This document shows positions 42,594-54,779 of a stretch of DNA of 64,000 nt, piece after piece. The notes below the pieces were generated by a model that ran no database searches, was not told the DNA's origin, and was given only the letters and a program-made list of their open reading frames with translations. The stretch spans positions 19,630,858-19,694,857 of the forward strand of contig OU342633.1 of NCBI GenBank assembly GCA_910589415.1, read 5' to 3'. The stretch comes from Malachius bipustulatus (lineage: Eukaryota > Arthropoda > Insecta > Coleoptera > Melyridae). The translations under genes were made by a program, and so were the position numbers. Within the stretch, counting starts at the first letter, position 1. Every line of letters begins with the position of its first letter.

Positions 42594-43401
42594 TATTTAT
42601 CACGTATCATCATGTATCTCTGCACCACTTGGCAACGTGACGCGTAGGAGCCGTGACGTTCGGCCGTCTCCGGATCCTGCTGGCGTGCTATCTCCAGCGT
42701 GCTGTGTGCTGTGTGGTGCTGTCTTCACACCGGTAGTGAAAACTGACACTGTGAGAAGAAGATAAAAGATAAGAATTAAGAAGAAAAAGGGATTGATTTG
42801 ATTGTTGATTGTTGTTTGTTTTGTTATTTCCTTCCAAGCCTTCCATGGAATTCCAAAATTAAATGGAAAAACAAAAGTGATAAGTGAGAAAAACTCTGGT
42901 GTCTGATTTAAAATTTTCATTCCATTACATTCCAAAGCGAAAGAAAAAACAGACCAAACACTCATCACAGAAATACGAATAATCAGGTACAGAATTAACT
43001 ACATTAACACAGTTTTTCCATTTATGCAAAAAAGGATATTTTCATAAGTTTTTCGTCAATAGTGTCACGATAATTTGGTGCCTGGTGATCAATGTTCACA
43101 ATTATTGTCGAAAAAATTATGTGTACAACTCGGCAGCAAATGCTGTTTTACCGACCTTGGCTGACTATTCACTACTTCATCTGTGAGATCAGCTGCAATA
43201 TTCAATCTATAACTTTGCTGCCTAGTTAAACAAACAACCATTACCCTCTGGTAGCCTAATAATTTACCATATAAATATGTATAATTATAGCTACACCAAA
43301 AGCGTAATGAATAATAACACGTAAACTGTTCGTGAAATCGGAACTTTTCTAATGTTAGCTGCAGCACATTATCAAACCTGTCTTCAAACGGTTCAAAAAT
43401 T
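42594..43401 (+). other. upstream region of the first P-type HTH gene
   Basis: No supported ORF; the minus-strand frames at 42600-43499 have no recognisable domain. I looked for a THAP-coding exon before 43402 and did not find one. Confidence 0.45.
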
Positions 43402-43791
43402 ATGGAAGAAAGTGTACTTTTGGAACAGTATGAAAGGCTACAAAATGAACTTGCAGAGGTGCAACAAAATGATACTGCCCTGAAAATTAAATTGACCAAG
43501 CTGAATAAAAGAATTAAATTTTATAAACGTAACATCTCCTTATTAGAGAAAAGGAAGAAACGCCTGAAAATTCAGGATGGTGGATTGGGCAAAATATTCT
43601 CCGATACTCAAATTGATGTGCTGTTGGGCCATAAGAAAGTGATTTGGACTGATGATGATTTAGCGATGGCTTTTACCTTGCGACACATGGGAACTAGGGA
43701 ATGCTATTTGTACTTAAAAAACTCTCTTAATATTCCTCTACCTTCACTATCAAGTGTTCAGAAGTGGGCTGCATTGAGATTAGAATAGTGT
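43402..43791 (+). CDS. coiled-coil protein with P-element-transposase-like HTH, no THAP domain
   Basis: A 128-aa frame ending in TAG. Residues 1-60 form a basic coiled coil (EQYERLQNELAEVQQND...LEKRKKRLK). Residues ~65-125 (IFSDTQIDVLLGHKKVIWTD, then DDLAMAFTLRHMGTRECYLY and LPSLSSVQKW) match the helix-turn-helix found after the coiled coil in P-element transposase and THAP9-type proteins. It is strongly similar to the C-terminus of the gene 0.6 kb downstream, so the two are tandem paralogues, or this one has lost the THAP exon. A poly(A) signal AATAAA lies near 43824. The catalytic RNase H-like domain is absent, so it cannot transpose by itself; a host DNA-binding or dimerising role is an inference. 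Confidence 0.7.
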
Positions 43792-44072
43792 TTAGTTTTA
43801 AAAAATCATAAAAGTTTAACAAATAAACTGTATTTATTGTAAAACAGTTCGCCTTTTTTTATTTGGAAATCCTATTGCTAATGTTGGCCAATGACTTTAA
43901 TATCATCGATGTTTGTAGGTTCTTTACTGTTTTATTCACAAATACTTACAATTTGTTCATGCACCAGCATTGCTTGCTATAATACAAAGATGCAGAGCAT
44001 TATTTTTTTCACCAGTTTCTTTCTCTTTGAACTACATATTAACTTTGGTAATTTTAGAGCTCTGGTGTTTAA

Positions 44073-44898
44073 ATGACTCACTGTTCAGTCCTCGGATGTC
44101 CCAACAAGGTTTGCATTGAAGATTTAGAACTTCATTCCTTCCCCGAAAATGAAGAGTTTGCTGCACGTTGGATAGAAGCTTGTGGTTACTTTAGTAGAGA
44201 ACAAGACATATCGACTGGTAAAATTAAAATCCATAACTACTGAAAGCTTTAAACAAATTGTTTTAATATTTTTAGCAAGAGTATGTTCCATACACTTCGA
44301 TGAAAACAGTTACTTCTTCGATTTAGAGAAAGATTTTGATCCTTCACCTGCCAAGCTTTTAAAGTATGATGCGATTCCTACATTATTCTTACCAACAACG
44401 GATGCAAAAATAGAACAAGGAGATAAAACAGAAGCAAAATCTAGTGATTACAAGCTAAAAAACATTGACCAAGATCGTCAAAATTCGGTCAAGTATGAAA
44501 GTACACAACTAGGAAGAAAAATAAAAATCCTGGAAAAACTCATAGAAAAACACAAAGAAGGAATTGAAAAGAAAAAACAGCTATTACTGGAAAAAAATCG
44601 GACGAGTAAAAGCTTAAAGCAGCAGTATGAATGTTTGAACAGGAAAATAACAGTGATGAAGAAAAAAGATTGGTTACTTTCGAGAGTATTTTCAACCTCG
44701 CAAATCAAGTTACTTTCCGGGAAGAAAAATTCCACCTGGACTGATGATGATTTCGCTGTTTGCTACACTATTAGGCATTTGAGTAACAGACAATGCTACT
44801 TACATCTGAAAAATAAGCTTAAATATCCCCTTCCAGGCATTTCGAGCCTAAAGAGATGGATTGCCACAAACAGTAAAAAGTTGAAAAATAACAATTAA
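44073..44898 (+). CDS. THAP-domain protein with coiled coil and P-element-transposase-like HTH
   Basis: Exons 44073-44217 and 44276-44898 with a 58-bp GT-AG intron, 255 aa. The first exon starts MTHCSVLGCPN and the second completes the THAP zinc finger with ARVCSIHFDENSYF, so the C-x4-C ... C-x2-H ligands are present, as is the usual conserved W (ARWIEACG). The coiled coil (about residues 135-185) and the C-terminal HTH (VFSTSQIKLLSGKKNSTWTD...LPGISSLKRW) follow. This is the order of the N-terminal third of P-element transposase and THAP9. The catalytic domain is missing, and both ORFs are intact, which fits domestication or a repressor-like truncated product. THAP fingers bind DNA in the nucleus. 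Confidence 0.85.
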
Positions 44899-47273
44899 CA
44901 CAAATAGTAAAATAATTATTGTTCTATCCTTTCAGATTCTATTTCTATCAATAGTTTGTTGCTAAATTAAATCAATACAAAGGAAAAATGCAAAAAAATA
45001 CATTACAAAAGTAATTTATTCTTATAAAATTCTTATTTTTGGGCCATAAATAACATCTCGTTAACTTGACAATACAATAAATAGTAATTCCTGGGAAAAT
45101 AAAAACAAACAAAAACTTAGCAAATTGTAACAAAACTAACTAAATTAATAATAAAAAGAAAACAAATCATTACACTTACAATAATTTCACTAATATTATG
45201 CAATGTAAACTATTCTACATTCTGAATAGTTTTTATTGCAATTTGATACTTACACAGGTAAGAAACAACATAATTATAAAATATAGGGAAGATCTCCAGG
45301 GCCATAATAGCTATTATAGGGTCTGGGAGTAGAGATATGTGTTCGGATCTGAGGCCTTGACGCGCCAGTGGCCCTGACGATTCATTAAATAAAATAGTTT
45401 ATCCATATAACAATATTAATTATTATAAATCACATATAGATACATAATAATAACAAAATATGATACTACCGATATGTATTGTTCAATGGAGGCAGCCACT
45501 TAAAACTAACTGGAAGTAATTTGAATGATTCAATTGTTCTGATCAGCACCTAGTGTGCCAAAATTATCCAGCATACATTTTCTATGCTGCCTCCAAACAA
45601 CAAACCCGTCAGGTGGTTCTCATAGAGTGGTAATTGTCAAATTAAAGAAGACGATAACAAATAATTAATTTTGCTTTATCAGCTGTAACAAAATAAGATT
45701 AGATTGCCACTTGAGGTTTTATTAACTGAGGATTGCCTTGTTTTACTGGTATTGAATTAAATATTGTAATACTTGTTTTATATAATCTGTAAAAATGATA
45801 ATTACATAATAAAAATATTATATGTACAAAAAACTTCAATATGCATATGTCATCAAAGAACAGTTCGTTCATCCTTTTGGGGACTCATCCATCATATCAG
45901 ACTTGCCTCTCTTGAAATCATATTACAGTAGATATCTACATATTGTAATAATATGTAATTACTAAAACCCAATTAGGTTTATATTAAAATTCTCAACTAT
46001 TGCTTTTATTGCAACTCCAATAAACAACAATAATAGCTTAATCAGAACACTCTGGCTATTTTTTCATATTTTTTACAAACTTAACAAAAATAGTCTAAAA
46101 ATGAGGTGATTTTTAGGCCAGAAAGATATCAGTTCATTGAAGGATTGGATAGGACATAAGAGTTTTAGACCGGTTTTAATCATGAGACCGGTCATTTTTT
46201 TTTTTTTGGAACTGGGTCAATTAATATTAAATTGAGTATGAAAACAATGATCTTCAATAATAAAAACAATCAAAAACCACATTTCCACTTGGGATTTTTC
46301 ATCCGCTTCTTGAGAATTATTTCTTAAATTTGCACAGCAAAGGGAGAGCCAGATCAGAATGGACAGCGAAAGTCAAGACCTCATATTTTTGAGGAACTGG
46401 AATCTTATTATTACATTTTTTTATGTCAATAGTTTGGTTTTATAATTAATTATTAAAAAAGATAGATAACTATTTAAAATCATAAAAATGAGAAAGATGG
46501 CTAAGAACATAAATCAGTATAACTGGTTCCTTTAAATTGAATAAAAAGCTACCCGAGTCAAATGTTTAAAATTATTAGTCTGATTTATTGTTTCACAAAA
46601 AAATCTGTTCTGATTTTTTACTTTTTTTGATTAATAATTGGAAATAATTTAATCCACTTGTTTATTATAATAATTGACACTATCAATGACTCACATTTAA
46701 AAGAGTAAAGTGGAAAATAAGCCATTAATTAGAGCACTTCACTAATAACTGTACTCCTCTGGACAAAGGAAATATGAAAATATAAGATGAACACGTGGTT
46801 TTGGTTTTCTTGGCGCTGGGTGATACCGATACCACCTACTTTAGTAATATCTTATTATTTTTGTACGATAAAATATAATATTTATTTACATCAATTTAAT
46901 ACATATAATAAAAATATATAATATATATATACAGGGTGACAACCAAACTAGCTGATAGGTACCCTAATTTTTATATACCCCCAAGAAATTTAAAAAATAA
47001 GTACAAAACTAAATTACTACAGTTAACGTTCTTAATGTGACATGTTTTTTGTCACTTCAAGCGTCACCGGAATAAAAAATTCACAAGTTTGTTAAAATCA
47101 GAAGGGCCCATTGTGGCAAATTTTAGAGTGTTAATTGCACAAAAGATTAAAAATAAAAATTTTCCGAATTACTGTACTAAAAAACCGTCCATGGCTAGCA
47201 TATAAAAGAATTACAACTGTCCAGAACAATACTTTGATCCTAAAACTAATATCACAGAATTATTGTTCCAGTC
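44899..47273. other. 2.4 kb of AT-rich intergenic DNA
   Basis: No supported gene. It contains a one-sided TACAGGGTGACAACCAAACT motif at 46932 (end of a mariner-type MITE, partner not found) and an AT dinucleotide-rich run before it. Confidence 0.45.
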
Positions 47274-47874
47274 TCAAAATCTTGCACTTTTATACAGAGC
47301 AACATAATCAGGGTAATATTCGTTATCAAAATATTTAACAACGGTGTTACCATCTGGAGACGTTACAGTGTCAAAATCAAACTCTGGGAAAAACATGCCA
47401 GGAGATCCCACCTGTACTTTTCTCACAGGTACGCTAGCGAAAAACATTGCTCTATCAACACCGTTTAATTTGGTTGAACAACGATTAGCATTTTTTGCCA
47501 TTGTAGAAAAATACACTCCCAGTCCGTATTGAAAGCGCTTCCCAAAACGGTAATCGAAATTGTACTTTGCGATAGATTCTATATGCTCTCTGCAGGAATC
47601 ATGAAATAAGCGCTTTACTTCAAAAGGTCCAGACTTTCTATATTGATCGAGTTTATGTTTATATTTAATGTAAAGATACGGATTCTGGATCCTGTAAATT
47701 GCCTCTGTGCCCATATTAAAGGGTCCCATTATGTACGAGTTCAACGCTACATATTCCAAAGTGTTTGGCATTAACGGAATGATTTCAAAGTGCATGTCGC
47801 TTAGTTCCATTTTACTCCAGTTGCTCGGCAAGTATTGTTGGATATCTGAGAGAAACATTTCCGTCAACAAGTTT
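47274..47874 (-). CDS. PARP-family mono-ADP-ribosyltransferase, last coding exon
   Basis: The exon begins after acceptor CTTTTTCAG (47875-47883) in a phase needing two bases from the previous exon and encodes ~199 residues to the stop. The catalytic PARP fold is clear: IYRIQNPYLYIKYKHKL, then EVKRLFHDSC (first catalytic H), YNFDYRFGKRFQYGLGVYFS (Y of the H-Y motif), FFASVPVRKVQVG, and the terminal DNEYYPDYVALYKS. It is closest to the PARP7/11/12 type, which transfers single ADP-ribose units to proteins. The glycine of the usual HGT/HGS motif is replaced by aspartate (HDS). Upstream exons, expected to hold a WWE or CCCH region, could not be placed with confidence; one candidate is a minus-strand frame ending in donor CAG|GTTAGT near 48985. 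Confidence 0.8.
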
Positions 47875-49538
47875 CTGAAAAAGATTTCATCAATACAGCT
47901 ACCTTTGTCTTTGTTGAGACTTGAATATCTTCAAGCAGGGTTTACACATGTGCATTTTGATCTTTCATCTTCTGCATTGTTGTACTCATCTCATACCACA
48001 CATTTCTATTCTAATGTTGTTTTATTGCATTTTCAGTCTACCATGTGGCACGTAAATTTAATATTTGCTGCATATGCAATGTGACTTGCATGTTGCATCG
48101 AAATGCACATGTGGCAACCCCACCCAAGGAATTGTGGTTTGATTTGAAGGAACTGGAAGTACTAAGTACTGGAACAATGTCTTGGGAGTGGGACTATAAT
48201 AAATCACTTACCTGGTCTTTGGTAAAAAAAATACAACACGGATTCTTATCTTATATACAATAGTTGCAATAATTAATCTACAACACTACATCTATGGGCA
48301 AGTGTTTATTCACACACAAAAAAGGGCCGTAAATGAAATATTTTCCTACTATGCTACACAACTTTGGTTGCATCACAAAAAAACCTCTTTACTAAACTTC
48401 ACACAACTTCAACATTTATGTTATTGTTATCTTTTAATGACTTTGAGGAGGCTTTAATGGGACCTTTGTGTTCGCTCTGTACGCCAGTCACGAGATGAAA
48501 AACTGCATAACTGCAACATGAACAAAGCAAAAATTGGAATGCCAAGCCAACAAAAATTTATTGTCGTTCTTTATTCTCTAAATTTCATAATTTCAATAAT
48601 AATAAAAAAAATAAACAATCGTCAATTTTATTTTAGGTTAAACTGACAAATCAATCAACGAATGACTGACGAGTGACGACAGCTCACGTAAATAGTAAAT
48701 TTCTATTTCTTCTTCGATAATTTAGTGAATGGCCTTTTCACAAGTCTGCATTTAGCCAAGTACATTCTTCTCGTTTTTGCGGAAATATAATATCGTGTGA
48801 TCCACAAAATTTTTTATCAACTATTATTGCCTTGAATAAAATGAAGCATGTCTGCCAGATAAAACACAAACAATTGATAGGTGTGTAAGTGAACTACTCC
48901 AATCAATGATCTATACAAATCATAGAACAATAAACAAAAACATGACTACTTGCATAATGAACTTTGTTAGAGTAAAGAAACTAACCTGGAAGTCCTGGAA
49001 CAGTAACGATATCTGCTGAGTACGTGTGGTGCTGAGTTTCTTAACTTTCTTACTAATTGCAGTTTGGCATTGGTTGTATTTCAAGGAGGATGAACAACTC
49101 GAGCCGTTGTAGGGTATCTGTATTACCGACACTGACCCCTACTAGCCTTAGTGTCGGTAATACAGGTACCCTAAATCGTTGTTATCTCAGAAACTCAGAA
49201 TATTCTGTCTTTCTGAATGAGGATAAATCACTATTTCAATTTGAGGTTTCCGTTCGAGTTTAGGTTTTTGAATGTTCCAATTATCATTTACCATTTGATA
49301 ATTTCACTTCCAAAGCACAAAAAATAACAAAATTTATGAAGAATGGTGGTCAAAAATGTCATGAATAATAAAAAAGTGATAATTAAGGTAGGTGTTTAGT
49401 AACACCAGTAATTTCATCACGTTCTTAAATTATAGTCATAAATTATTGTTTTTCGCAATATCTTTAATATTTTAATGAAACTGACAGGAATTGAAATTAA
49501 ATGACACATGAGAATTTATTTGAACTACAAATTAGTTA
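47875..49538. other. 5' side of the PARP gene (introns/exons unresolved)
   Basis: There are donor-like minus-strand sites near 48212 (CCAG|GTAAGT) and 48985 (CCAG|GTTAGT), but the frames before them are short and not diagnostic. A 25-bp-arm hairpin lies at 49108-49168 (GTATTACCGACACT / AGTGTCGGTAATAC). Confidence 0.4.
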
Positions 49539-50382
49539 TTTTCATTCTATCCTTTACGAAATTGTAACTTTCTGTCTTGATAAGGCAACCGAAAGCGAAA
49601 GTAAAATATGCTAGGTGATAGGTTGCTAGGTGGTTGCTAGCTATGAAAAACTTTCGTGCCCTGGACGGAAAAGTAGAAATGTCAGTTTGATTAACGTTTA
49701 TTTAGATGGAAAATTAAATGTAAAACTAGAATAAAAAATTCCAGTGCATCTTTCTGGAACATACAAATAATTATTATTGTATGTTCCAGAAAGATTTACT
49801 GGAATCTGCAGCTTCTTGAATTAAATTCATTTTGAACTAAAAACTACGATTAAAGATTCTAAAATTATAGCGGTACAGATTTTTAAAGTTGACAGTGTCA
49901 TATTAGTATATTATGCAACGAGCTTATAATGAAGGCTATTAATACGCGAGTATGATGGTTAAGATACGAGCCGTAGGCGAGTGTCTTAACCATCATAAGA
50001 GCCATAACCATCATTTAAATTATTAATTTATGACACTGTCAAGTTTAAAACTCTGTACCGCTATAATTTTAGAATCTTTGATCGTAGTTTAGTGCAAAAT
50101 GAATTTCATTCAAGAAGCTTCAAATTCCAGTAAATCTTTCTGGAACATACAATAATAATTATTTGTATGTTCCAGAAAGATTTACTGGAATTTTTTATTG
50201 TAGTTTTACATTTAATTTTCCATCTAATCAAACTGATAACATTTCTACTTTTTTGTCCAGGGCACGAAAGTATTTCATAGCTAGCAACCACCTAGCAACC
50301 TATCACCTAGGATGTTTTACTTTCGCTTTCGGTTGTCTTATCAAGACAGAAAGTTACAATTTCGTAAAGGGGAGAATGAAAC
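49539..50382. mobile_element. 844-bp foldback element (giant palindrome)
   Basis: Nearly the whole segment is one imperfect palindrome centred near 49960. The outer arms pair TTCATTCTATCCTTTACGAA with TTCGTAAAGGGGAGAATGAA, then AGGTTGCTAGGTGGTTGCTA with its inverse, then CTTTCGTGCCCTGGAC with its inverse, then GCGGTACAG near the centre. Each arm also carries its own small hairpin (TTGTATGTTCCAGAAAGATT and inverse, at about 49765-49805 and 50130-50190). Non-coding. Confidence 0.85.
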
Positions 50383-50540
50383 ATTAATAATTTAAAACTA
50401 TCGTTACTATGGTAATGTTAAAAACATATATGGCACCTTATAATAATTCCATTGTTATCACTGAATCGTATTATTTTACTCATTTCTTCTTAATCCGTGA
50501 TTCAATATGGCAAGGGGAGAATGAAAAGTTTAATACATTA

Positions 50541-50665
50541 CACGCTACGAAAGCTCTTTCAGGTGCTCGGAGTTTTTAAATATCCTCGGCTACGCTACGC
50601 TTAGCCTCGGCTATTCAAATACTCCTCACGCACCTAAAAGTGAACTTTCGTAGCTTGTAATGTAA
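50541..50665. mobile_element. 125-bp palindromic MITE
   Basis: CATTACACGCTACGAAAG and CTTTCGTAGCTTGTAATG are near-perfect inverses, with a second mirrored pair AGGTGC...GGAGT / ACTCCTCACGCACCT and a centre CTCGGCTACGCTACGC...GCCTCGGC. It lies close to the larger foldback and shares the preceding GGGGAGAATGAAA word with it. Confidence 0.6.
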
Positions 50666-51119
50666 ATAACTATTAATGGTTATGGCACACTATACTTGAG
50701 AAATAAAAAATTAAATAAAGACAAATTTGACCTTTAAAATGGTATTTATTTGGTATTGTTGGATTCGTACAAATGTATAGAATCCAAAAATATAATAATA
50801 TATAGGGTATCCCATTTAAAAATAAAAAGTTGGTAACATTTCCGGAAAAACGGGATGTGGGAAAAAATTCAATTTTCTGCTAAAAAGTGCGCTTTATCGA
50901 GAATATGCGACGCACCAAATTTCAAAAGATTATCTCAAAAAAAAAAGAAAAAAAAGGGGGTGTACTAAGCTTCAATCTAAGCTTTCAATCTAAGCTTCTT
51001 TGAAAATGGAAAATTGCGATTTTCATTTGTTTATAACTCATAAACCACTCCGGTACAATTTTGAACTGTAAACGCCATTTTTATTGCATTTTTTCAGACA
51101 ATCTGAAAATGTAAATATA

Positions 51120-51310
51120 CAGGGTGTCCCATTAAAAATAAGTAAGTTGATGGCAACTTCCGGTATAACCAGAAATGCTGAGAGCAGGTTGTAAATATTT
51201 TAGTTCAGCTCGTCAAAATCGAAATTATATATACATGTGCAAATTTTTAAACTTCTACTCCCAACACTTCTCCTTATAAAAATGCCCTAAGGTTCTCGCG
51301 CCTCACCCTG
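51120..51310. mobile_element. 191-bp mariner-type MITE
   Basis: CAGGGTGTCCC at the left and CACCCTG at the right, with TA on both sides (51118-51119 and 51311-51312). A diverged second copy of the left part lies at 50805 (TAGGGTATCCCATTTAAAAA) in the same orientation. Confidence 0.6.
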
Positions 51311-52141
51311 TATGTAATGCGAATAGGGACTGATGTATTATCCTTTATTTGACCCATGAAAAACGAAAGAAATCTTTTGATTTCACCTGGAAGTAAAGGG
51401 GTTAAATAAATGTTTTCAGACTATCGATTTGTTTATATGTAATAATTAGTCTTAATTTAAATCAGTCACAACAAAATAAACAACAACTATAGCAAATTAA
51501 CAATGGCCTTAAAAGTCTAAGTAATCAGTTATTCTTCTTTAAAACACCACAATAATAATATTATATTGTATATTATACTAAACACAGCTATGCTTTTCAC
51601 TTCTACCGACCATTATTTCAATATCTACTTATACTGTCATAGTTACCGAACGACTTTTCTTAACTCTGTCTGTGGTGCTGCTATGTGCTATAACCTCAAC
51701 CAACTCTCGAAATTTCTAGGCGCTTCACTACTATAATATTGCAGCGTAGATCTAGACACAGCCATCCACTTTCAATCATGCGCGGAAATATTCTGGTATA
51801 CTGTTTGATTTTAGAATATGACATTTTTTTCATGTCAACTAGAATAGTCGCGAATTGCGAAAAACAGAATAATTCATCAGTGCTCTTCCGGTAAAATATT
51901 TTTTTCAAATATTTATTAAAATTATTAAAACCTCAAAAAACTAGAATAGGTACATGTAAATAAATTCACTTGTATCGTTTTGCCTCTAAAAGTCGAAACA
52001 CTTAAATTTTATAAATTTTAATGGTAGAAATTTTAACAATATAATTTTGAATAAACATTAAACCGCCCTTTATGACCCCTTAATTTTTTTTTAATTATTT
52101 TCCTTCAAGTTGTAACGTTACACGTTAAAGTTTCTAAAATA
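51311..52141. other. AT-rich intergenic DNA
   Basis: No ORF with a recognisable domain and no clear repeat. Confidence 0.4.
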
Positions 52142-53108
52142 CAGGGTGATTCAGGTTTTACCTACTTAACTATAGGGAACGATAGAAAATCGAAAAATAA
52201 TATGAGTTTGCGTCATGAACTATATTCGTGCAATGCTTCGTTAAGAAAATATAGCGTGTTAAAGTTTTAAGAAAAAAAATCGTATTTTTGAAATATAAAA
52301 AAAATTGGCTGATTGAAATAATTTGAAATTTTGAACAGTAATAATTGTGCTAATTGAAGTACATGATTTGATACTTCCGATGAAAAATTCTTCAATCCAG
52401 TGGCGGAGATCTGGGCTTGTTCTTACATTTTTTAATGAATAATTAGCACGCCACTGACTTTAATGCAAATTTGTAATTTTTGTTAGATACCTCATGTTGT
52501 TTAGAGAAGAAAAGTCATCGTACGTTTTTGTCCTAGGACCCACTCTTTCCGAGATACTTCCCAATGTAGGAACCCCTACGAGGTAAAATATCATAAAAAT
52601 CCATGCTTTTGAGTTTTTCCAAAAATTAATCATTTTTGTGATCGTTATTGAGCCGTATTGCATTACAAAAAGCTTGCACGAGTGCCTACATTGTGGAATA
52701 TCTTGAAAACAGTGCGTTCTATAACAAAAACATAAGATGACTTTTCTCCTCTAAAGAAAACAAGGTATCTACCATAAATAACCAATTTGCATTACAGTCA
52801 GTGGCGTAGAAATTATTTAATAAAAAAGGTAACAACACACCCAGATCTCTGCCACTGGAGTGAAGAATTTTTCATCGGAAGTATTACATCATGTACTTCA
52901 ATTAGCACAACTACTGTTCAAAATTTCAAATTATTTCAATCAGCCAATTTTTTTATATTTCAAAAATACGAATTTTTTCTTAAAACTTTAACACCCTGTA
53001 TTTTCTTAACGAAGCATTTCACGAATATAGTTCATGAAGCAAACTCATATTATTTTTCGATTCTCTATCGTTCCCTAGAGTTAAGTAGGTAAAACCTGAA
53101 TCACTCTG
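52142..53108. mobile_element. 967-bp foldback, mariner-type ends
   Basis: The left CAGGGTGATTCAGGTTTTAC and the right GTAAAACCTGAATCACTCTG pair, and the mirror continues for roughly 270 bases per arm (TTAGCACAA, TACTTCCGATGAAAAATTCT and inverse, CAGTGGCG). TA flanks both ends (52140-52141 and 53109-53110). The centre is non-coding. Confidence 0.85.
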
Positions 53109-53417
53109 TATATGCTTTAACATACTGCTAACGCCATCTTACGTCAATGAAACATATCTCTAGATTCTTGAGTGAAGGAAATTAATGATAAAATTATCCC
53201 AAGCAGCATTAAAGTAGTAGTTACTGGGATTGTAAGTGATGGGAACTTTCACGAAGTAATTATTACGTATCTAAGACTAAATTTATGACACGAAATTTAT
53301 TATTACATCAATTTAGAGTTTTAAGGTGTAACTGTGTAGTTATTTATACGATATATCGACACCACAAAGTAATGTTACTTTATAGTATATTTTGAAGTCT
53401 AAATATAACGTCATCGT

Positions 53418-53448
53418 CACTAATAATAATAATAATAATAATAATAAC
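53418..53448. repeat. (TAA)n microsatellite
   Basis: About nine perfect TAA/AAT units at 53418-53448. It could be the simple-repeat tail of the LINE fragment that lies above it on the minus strand. Confidence 0.8.
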
Positions 53449-53722
53449 AGAATTTATTTCCAACAGGTACAGGAATACCTAATAACAGGAAACATTCACA
53501 CAATCAAAAACTAAAATAAGCAAATAAGTCAGTTTGTATGCCTAGATACATTAACAAATCACCCAGAAAACTTAAAGATAAACTAAATATACAATACAAA
53601 GTAGACAATGAGGGAGCAGAGCACGAGCTATACCAATAATGAATGCGAGCAATTTGCCCTCATATGCATACTATTCCTCCCCATCTTTAATCAGTATTTT
53701 GACCAGATTTTAAGTATTTAAA

Positions 53723-54136
53723 TCAGATTTTTGACACAACAAAAATCATACTCTTTACATTATTATACATGATCTTAACACCTGTCACATCAATTGATTT
53801 CACAGATTCATAAACACCAGACAGATCTATTCCACTCACAATATAGTCACCTTGGACCGCCAATAGCACCCCACCTCCACGCGAGCAATCCAGAGAAGAG
53901 TAATTTCTGTCTTTACGAAACACGGAAAAATGTGACGGAAAAAGCTCTGAGTCGTTGATGCCAGCGTGGAGCCAGGTCTCAGTAATGGCAGTGAGGTCCA
54001 TACTGCAGTAGCACATAAAATTGAAGAAGTCAACCGTTTTGGATCTAAGTCCCCTGGTGTTTTGATAAAGGCACGATAACACAATAGACTTGGAGCGATG
54101 TTCCATTGCCTCACCGGCGACACCGTCTTTCCGCAT
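53723..54136 (-). pseudogene. 5'-end fragment of a LINE: APE endonuclease domain
   Basis: A 137-aa frame with the start of an apurinic-type endonuclease: CLYQNTRGLRSKTVDFFN (catalytic N), LTAITETWLHAGINDSELFP (catalytic E) and the Gly-rich RGGGVLLAV strand, as in Jockey/CR1-type non-LTR retrotransposon ORF2. It ends inside the endonuclease; the reverse transcriptase is missing. It is truncated, with no sign of activity. Confidence 0.8.
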
Positions 54137-54299
54137 TCTGTCGGAAACAATTAGTTTTTTGCCAGCGAAGGAGCATCAGATCTGACAGAAATGAATGGAA
54201 TATTGTCTCTGTATCGAAGCAAGATGTTACTTTCGCCGCTCTCTCTCCTGGTCTTAAATTCCCTAATGACTTCTCTGTAGGTTTCTCTCTGCCTCACAG

Positions 54300-54779
54300 T
54301 CAAGTCCGAACGACTAATAAAACTACCTCAAAATCGTTAAAACTTTGAAGTAACTAACTGATAGTTGCAATAACTTTGACAAGTTACCTAATATTTACTT
54401 CAAAGTTTTTTATACTTAAGAGTAGTTGTTTAAGTTGCGGCCACGTTGTTGGGACTTGAAATTAAACTATCAAGTCGTAGAACCATGTAGTAAAGTTCAA
54501 AGTAAAGGTAACGTTTTGGCTATGGATGAAAAATACTTCAAAGTGATTATCACCACTTGTTTTATATCACAGTTACTTCAAGGTTCCAGTTACTGTTAAA
54601 AAAACACAATAAAGAAACGACAACTTTGAAAAAAGCATTTATGAGGCATGATGAGCAGGGGTAGAGCATGCTCAAGTGCCTTTATACACCCCCGTATGCA
54701 CTGGTCAGAGTTCTATTTGTAATATCTATCTAGTGAAATCGCGAAAACATAGCAAATATATACACTCAAAATCGTAGGT
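54300..54779. repeat. AACTTTGAAGTAACT-type interspersed short repeats
   Basis: The word ACTTTGAAGTAACT and its inverse (e.g. ACTTCAAAG, TTACTTCAAGG) recur about seven times within 300 bases, in both orientations, just before the ORF at 54780. This looks like a subterminal array of a DNA transposon. Confidence 0.5.

Noticed and set aside
42600..43499. Two minus-strand ORFs of 122 and 136 aa
   Set aside because: No domain, biased composition, and the second overlaps the 5' part of the supported HTH gene.
49045..49130. Plus-strand acceptor TTACTAATTGCAG followed by a tryptophan-rich WHWLYFKEDEQLEP, reminiscent of a WWE domain
   Set aside because: It is on the opposite strand to the PARP exon, the frame is only 15 residues before a stop, and no matching donor or exon was found.
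48920..49132. Minus-strand ORF as the 5' exon of the PARP gene
   Set aside because: It has a good donor, but the phase does not fit the 47874 exon directly and no domain is recognisable; part of it lies in a hairpin repeat.
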